Shown here: positions 60,150 to 64,000 of the stretch, one piece after another
How the letters are laid out: each line of letters opens with the position of its first letter
Numbering within the stretch: the first letter of the stretch is position 1
Source: Marsupella aquatica
Taxonomy: Eukaryota > Marchantiophyta
DNA length: 64,000 nucleotides
NCBI GenBank assembly: GCA_973895155.1
Contig: OZ316894.1
Span: 21,204,001 to 21,268,000 of the forward strand
Direction of reading: 5' to 3'
The notes under the pieces: generated by a model
Database searches by the model: none
What the model was told of the DNA's origin: nothing
The model's input: only the letters and a program-made list of their open reading frames with translations
Translations under genes and position numbers: made by a program

Positions 60150-61530
60150 CCACCTCTCTGAAAAAACATTGCCACTTTGACAAAAATTTCTTAGTAAGGT
60201 TTGTTTCTTCCATTTGCCGGTTTCCTCCCTAGACCCATGAGCCAGAATCTAGCTATGAATCTTAAGTCCAGGGAGATCTAATGGTCAGAAGTTAATCTAT
60301 ATAATCAGAGAAGGAATATTTGTAATCATCTGGTAACAGGGCCTTAACCCACCACTGTCCCCCAGGTTTGGGGAGGACAAAAAAGTGCACTTTACTACTT
60401 TTTTGAGAACATTATTCACTCATTTTAGTAAAGTGGATCCACCAGGTTTTGTTTCAGGACTATGACCCTTTAAACCAGTCACAACTACCCCTCTGAGAAC
60501 CATGGGTAACCCATAGCTCTCATTATAGGGCTAATTGGTCAGTGATGGCCAGGCAACAATGAGGCAGAAGAGATGGGCAACCCGGGTATGGGTCCCCTGA
60601 CATGTATTCAAGTATAATTTGGTCCTCAATGTTGTCCACAAAGTGATACATGCTTAGTGGCTATCCCACTAGATTGTAATCAGGAGATCAAATCTTGGCA
60701 AAATGGTATCAAATTTTGTTCACACACTCAGCTTAACATAGAGGGGCAAGATGAGGTGGTGGCTGGCTGTGCAAGAATGCCTGCACAATGCTACAAGTCT
60801 GAGCTGATCATGTATACAATAAAATCCTGTTTAGATGGCACTATGGGATATAATGCCCCGAAAAAAGGAGCTTCAGCCCAAGTTTTGAGGGCTATTATTG
60901 CCCATAATGCTCCAGACACAAGAGCTTACTACACTTAAAGGCCCAATCAATGTTCATTTTTTCTAACTTGAGTACAAATAGAGGAGAAGCTTCCTAGGGA
61001 GGTGATCCAAATCTTGAGTGGGGCATTATTCTCCCAGAATGCCCTGGAAAATACAAAGGGAAAATCACAAAAGGCATTACTTACACAGTAAAGACCTGTT
61101 CAGAGGCCCAATCAATGTTAATGGGATACATTGTATGCCCCAGAAAATGAAAGCTTCAACTCTAGTTTTGAGAGGCTATTATTGCCCATAATGCTCCAGC
61201 CTAAAATAGGACCTTATTACACTTAAACCACACATGCCCATGTCAAATGGCCCTATTAGCTGCTGGCTATTGCTTATTTCTATCCTTTGTAAACAATATA
61301 TATACTCACCATAAAAAGTGGAAGTGATCCGTGTGCACTGTATAGTGAGAGCTATGGGTAACTCGTAACTCTTATACAGATAATTGTGGTTTAAAGGATG
61401 TCTTAAAAGATTTTTATATTTGCTAACTTTAGTAAAAGTAGAAGAGACTCTTCCTCAAGAGGTGGACTAGATCTTGACCAAGGTATTATGCTCCAAAAAT
61501 GCCCTGTAAAATACTCTAGTACACCCCTCT
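60150..61530. repeat. Repeat-derived block with internal ~270-460 bp duplications
   Basis: GGCTATTATTGCCCATAATGC recurs at about 60890 and 61173. A second block (CTAACTT-AGTA--A-TAGA, AGAGGTGGA, AATGCCCTG-AAAATAC) recurs at about 60963 and 61423. AGTGAGAGCTATGGGTAAC at about 61347 matches 50.67 kb and, inverted, 60.49 kb. The start (60.15-60.30 kb) matches 38.70-38.86 kb. This looks like an old transposon family present several times in the window. Confidence 0.65.
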
Positions 61531-62099
61531 AGTGCACACCAGATGGTGAACCAGGGGAACTATATAAGGAAAGAGAGTGACATGCTTGTAAATAGGAAAA
61601 TAACAAATATTGTAAATTCAAACATTTTAGTGGCAATCTTACTATATAATCGCAAACAGAAGCTACTTTTAGGGCTAAGGTCTAGAGTGACGCCTCTAGA
61701 CCATAACCCAAATAAGGACAAAATGTATAGTGACTATGAGTAAGACAAATCTAAAAGGTGCCAAAAAAAAGGTATACAAAGATAACGTAAATTAGTATAG
61801 ATTTCTGTTTTTTTTCTTCAATTTTTTTCGGTTTTCAATTCTATTTAAGTTCAAGGAAGGAGTAGTCAGGCTAGTTTACTTAAAATTAAAAGCCGATATT
61901 TATTGCCTACTGCGCTCTTGTACAAAATAACAGCTCCTCAAGAGTATTTGCTTCACAAGAGTTCTCTCGAGGCCTCTGAGCGAGGGAGCGGTTGTTCGAG
62001 CTCCTCGGGGCGGCGATGGAGTCCCGAACTCGAAGCCATGGACTACTAAAATAACAATCGTCATGATGCTGATGCTGATCACAGAGCCATGACGGAGCT

Positions 62100-64000
62100 T
62101 TGTTAGAGGGGCAGAGAGAGGTATGAACGAATTTGGCGATGTGTCGCTGGAAAAAGTTGAATGAACGAGAGAGACGGCGGAATTGAGGATTGTGATGTGT
62201 ATTGAGTTTCGACATTCATCCATGCTCCATCTTCTGCTTCGCTGTTCCCGGGTCACATCCCCTTCTGCCCCAACATTTCTTGGACCGGCTTGTATATTTG
62301 TTATTACCGTTAGATTTAGGGCTAATTCGTTTTACGGTCAGATTAATCCCATGCTTATGGCTGTGCCGTTTATTCCTTCGTCAGCTGATTCTTAAGGGCT
62401 CTCCCTTCTGTTCATTATTCATTCGCTAAGTAAAGCTTATCAAATTTCATGGTATCAGAGCCGGCCTGCCAATGCACGATTGCTGGTGAGAATCTCCCAT
62501 TTCCACTCGTGTACTGAGCAGGATGGCTGGCGGCCCACAACGAGCGTCACAGAGCAGTGGCTCCCAAGCGGCATCACCAAGCAGTACCTCACAGCAGACA
62601 TTGCAGAGCAGTGGACCTCCTGCGGGACCTCCTGTAGCACAGAATGTCCACTACGATATTGACAAAGGCCTCGTCTACTCAGACAAGGATAAGCTCGATG
62701 GCAGCAAGAACTTCATTGGATGGGCGTTCAAAGTGGAGCGCCAGTTCCGCAAGGACAAGGTTTGGTTTGAGCTGGTCAGCCCTGACTCGACCAAGCCAAT
62801 GCAGCTCACGCCAGAGCAAATCGAAGAGAAGGAGGAGAGGGCAATCTATATTTTCTCGCAGACAGTCAAGGATCACATTTTTCCCATCATAAAGAAATAC
62901 ATCGACGATCCTGCCAAGATATGGCTGCAGCTGAAGGCTCGATTCGAATCTGCAGCCATGGGCAAACAGCTTATTCTCAGGGACGAGCTGTCGAGGATGC
63001 AAATGTCTGAGGGGCGCCGTGTAGAGGAGTATATTCGGGAGATTGACAACCTGGTAATGCAGCTTGCCGACATTAATTTTGTCATCGAGGACAAAGAGCT
63101 CATCCGCACTACTCTCAAGGGATTGCCTGAGAGCTGGAAACTGTTTATTATGTCCTTCAGCACTTTGCTGCATCAGTTCCCTACTCTGTCTTTCTTTGAT
63201 CTTATTGGTCACCTTGAGGCAAAAGAAATGCAACGTACTCTGTAGAGCAAGGACATTGAAGAAGCGTTGATGACAAGCCATAGTAGCAACCGTGGCAGCC
63301 CATTCCGTGGACGTGGCAGAGGCAGGAATAGCTTTCGTGGACGGGGAAGGAGCGCACCATCCTCTGGTCTCAAAAAGCAAGAAGCATGCAACTTTTGTGG
63401 GTTCTCTGGTCACTGGGAAGGAGAATGCCTGAAGAAGATTGAGAGCCAAATCAAGGGTCTACAAATGAAGCATGCTGACATCAAGAAGGGAATGCACCAT
63501 GCAAACGTAGTGGAAACTGTGGAGCCTGAAGAGTGTGAGTCTGACGATGATCCTGAGAGCAGCACTTTAGAGGTAAATCTCACAGAATTCAGAGCTAGTC
63601 ATGATTGGCTAGTTGACTCAGGTGCCAGTACACATGTGACTGGCAATAGGAGTACTCTTAGCCGTATAGTGCCATATGCTTCATCCTCCAATGTAACTAC
63701 AGCCTCTGGTGCACGCATTCCCATTGCTGGCAGAGGCACCACAAAATTCAGTGGAAATAAAGTGGTCAACAAAGTTCTGTACGTGCCGGTATGACTCGCA
63801 ATCTATTGTCAATTGGCCAGCTGACTGATGAAGGCCATAATGTGCTATTTAATTCCCGACATTGCTATGTTCTAGATAAAGAAGACCCCAACAAGATTTT
63901 TCTGAGGGCAACCAGGGATATGCACAATAGTTTGTATTGTCTTGACACGTCTCTCCAGGGCAACGCCAAACTATGCTCGGAAGTACATTTCACATTGGTT
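62100..64000 (+). mobile_element. Copia LTR retrotransposon, 5' part (continues past the window)
   Basis: A 5' LTR ends at 62449 (TTTCA), followed at once by the primer-binding site TGGTATCAGAGC (62450-62461), complementary to initiator Met-tRNA and standard for plant Copia. Gag, zinc knuckle and protease follow in Copia order. The LTR start is unclear; TGTTAGAG at about 62100 is one candidate. The 3' LTR and most of pol are beyond the window. Confidence 0.85.
62523..64000 (+). pseudogene. Copia gag-pol fragment: gag, CCHC zinc knuckle, protease; stop and frameshift
   Basis: The ATG at 62523 opens a 240-codon gag with a disordered Ser/Gln/Pro N-terminus, FIGWAFKVERQFRKD, IWLQLKARFESAAMGKQL and TLKGLPESWKLF, all typical of Copia gag. 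An in-frame TAG lies at 63243-63245. The same frame then continues with an RGRGR basic patch, the zinc knuckle CNFCGFSGHWEGEC, and the aspartic protease DSGAS motif near 63615. The frame breaks near 63790; a different frame then carries the gag-pre-integrase start (NLLSIGQLTDEGH). With two lesions the copy is probably inactive, though stop readthrough is conceivable for the first. Confidence 0.87.

Noticed and set aside
62100-62449. Exact 5' LTR start at TGTTAGAG
   Set aside because: Not accepted as a firm boundary because the 3' LTR and target duplication lie outside the window.

Overview
The window is nuclear DNA from a land plant. It has several intron-rich genes with GT-AG splice sites, plant-only families (hydroxyproline O-arabinosyltransferase, plant-type NF-YC), a Copia retrotransposon primed like plant elements, and long stretches of degenerate repeats. 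Two genes narrow the lineage. One is a full rotatin homologue, a centriole/basal-body protein expected only where sperm are ciliated. The other is an alpha/beta-hydrolase-NB-ARC-LRR gene, the 'HNL' resistance-gene architecture described from liverworts. Together they suggest a bryophyte, most likely a liverwort; a lycophyte or fern cannot be excluded from sequence alone.

Layout. 0.3-13.1 kb (minus): rotatin, about 17 recognisable exons. 13.1-17 kb: repeats. 17.07-23.45 kb (minus): an 11-exon SLC38/AVT-type amino-acid transporter of 472 aa with two interchangeable versions of exon 3. 23.5-28.8 kb: repeats, including a foldback hairpin. 28.80-31.73 kb (minus): an 8-exon hydroxyproline O-arabinosyltransferase of 378 aa with two interchangeable versions of exon 6. 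31.7-37.2 kb: repeats, with a solo LTR flanked by a 5-bp target duplication. 37.19-38.04 kb (minus): a two-exon zinc-ribbon protein. 38-42 kb: repeats. 41.97-43.92 kb: a PIF/Harbinger-type DNA element bounded by inverted repeats and TTA duplications that carries only the Myb/SANT-like accessory ORF. 45.28-49.20 kb (plus): the HNL immune-receptor gene, with one apparent frameshift. 50.2-52.6 kb: two tandem arrays, the second (about 119-bp unit with telo-box-like cores) just upstream of NF-YC. 54.37-54.95 kb (plus): NF-YC. 55-62 kb: no recognised gene. 62.1-64 kb: the 5' part of a Copia element, with an in-frame stop and a frameshift, running off the window.

The genes are unrelated housekeeping, cell-wall, transport, transcription and immune loci; there is no operon or visible cluster logic. 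The most striking observation is that two neighbouring genes each carry a duplicated internal exon of exactly equal length (103/103 nt and 72/72 nt) with matching splice phases. In the transporter the reading frame forbids using both copies. In the arabinosyltransferase the copies are separated by only 57 nt, too short for a normal plant intron. Both look like mutually exclusive exons. Exon coordinates were worked out by hand from splice consensus, frame and family similarity.
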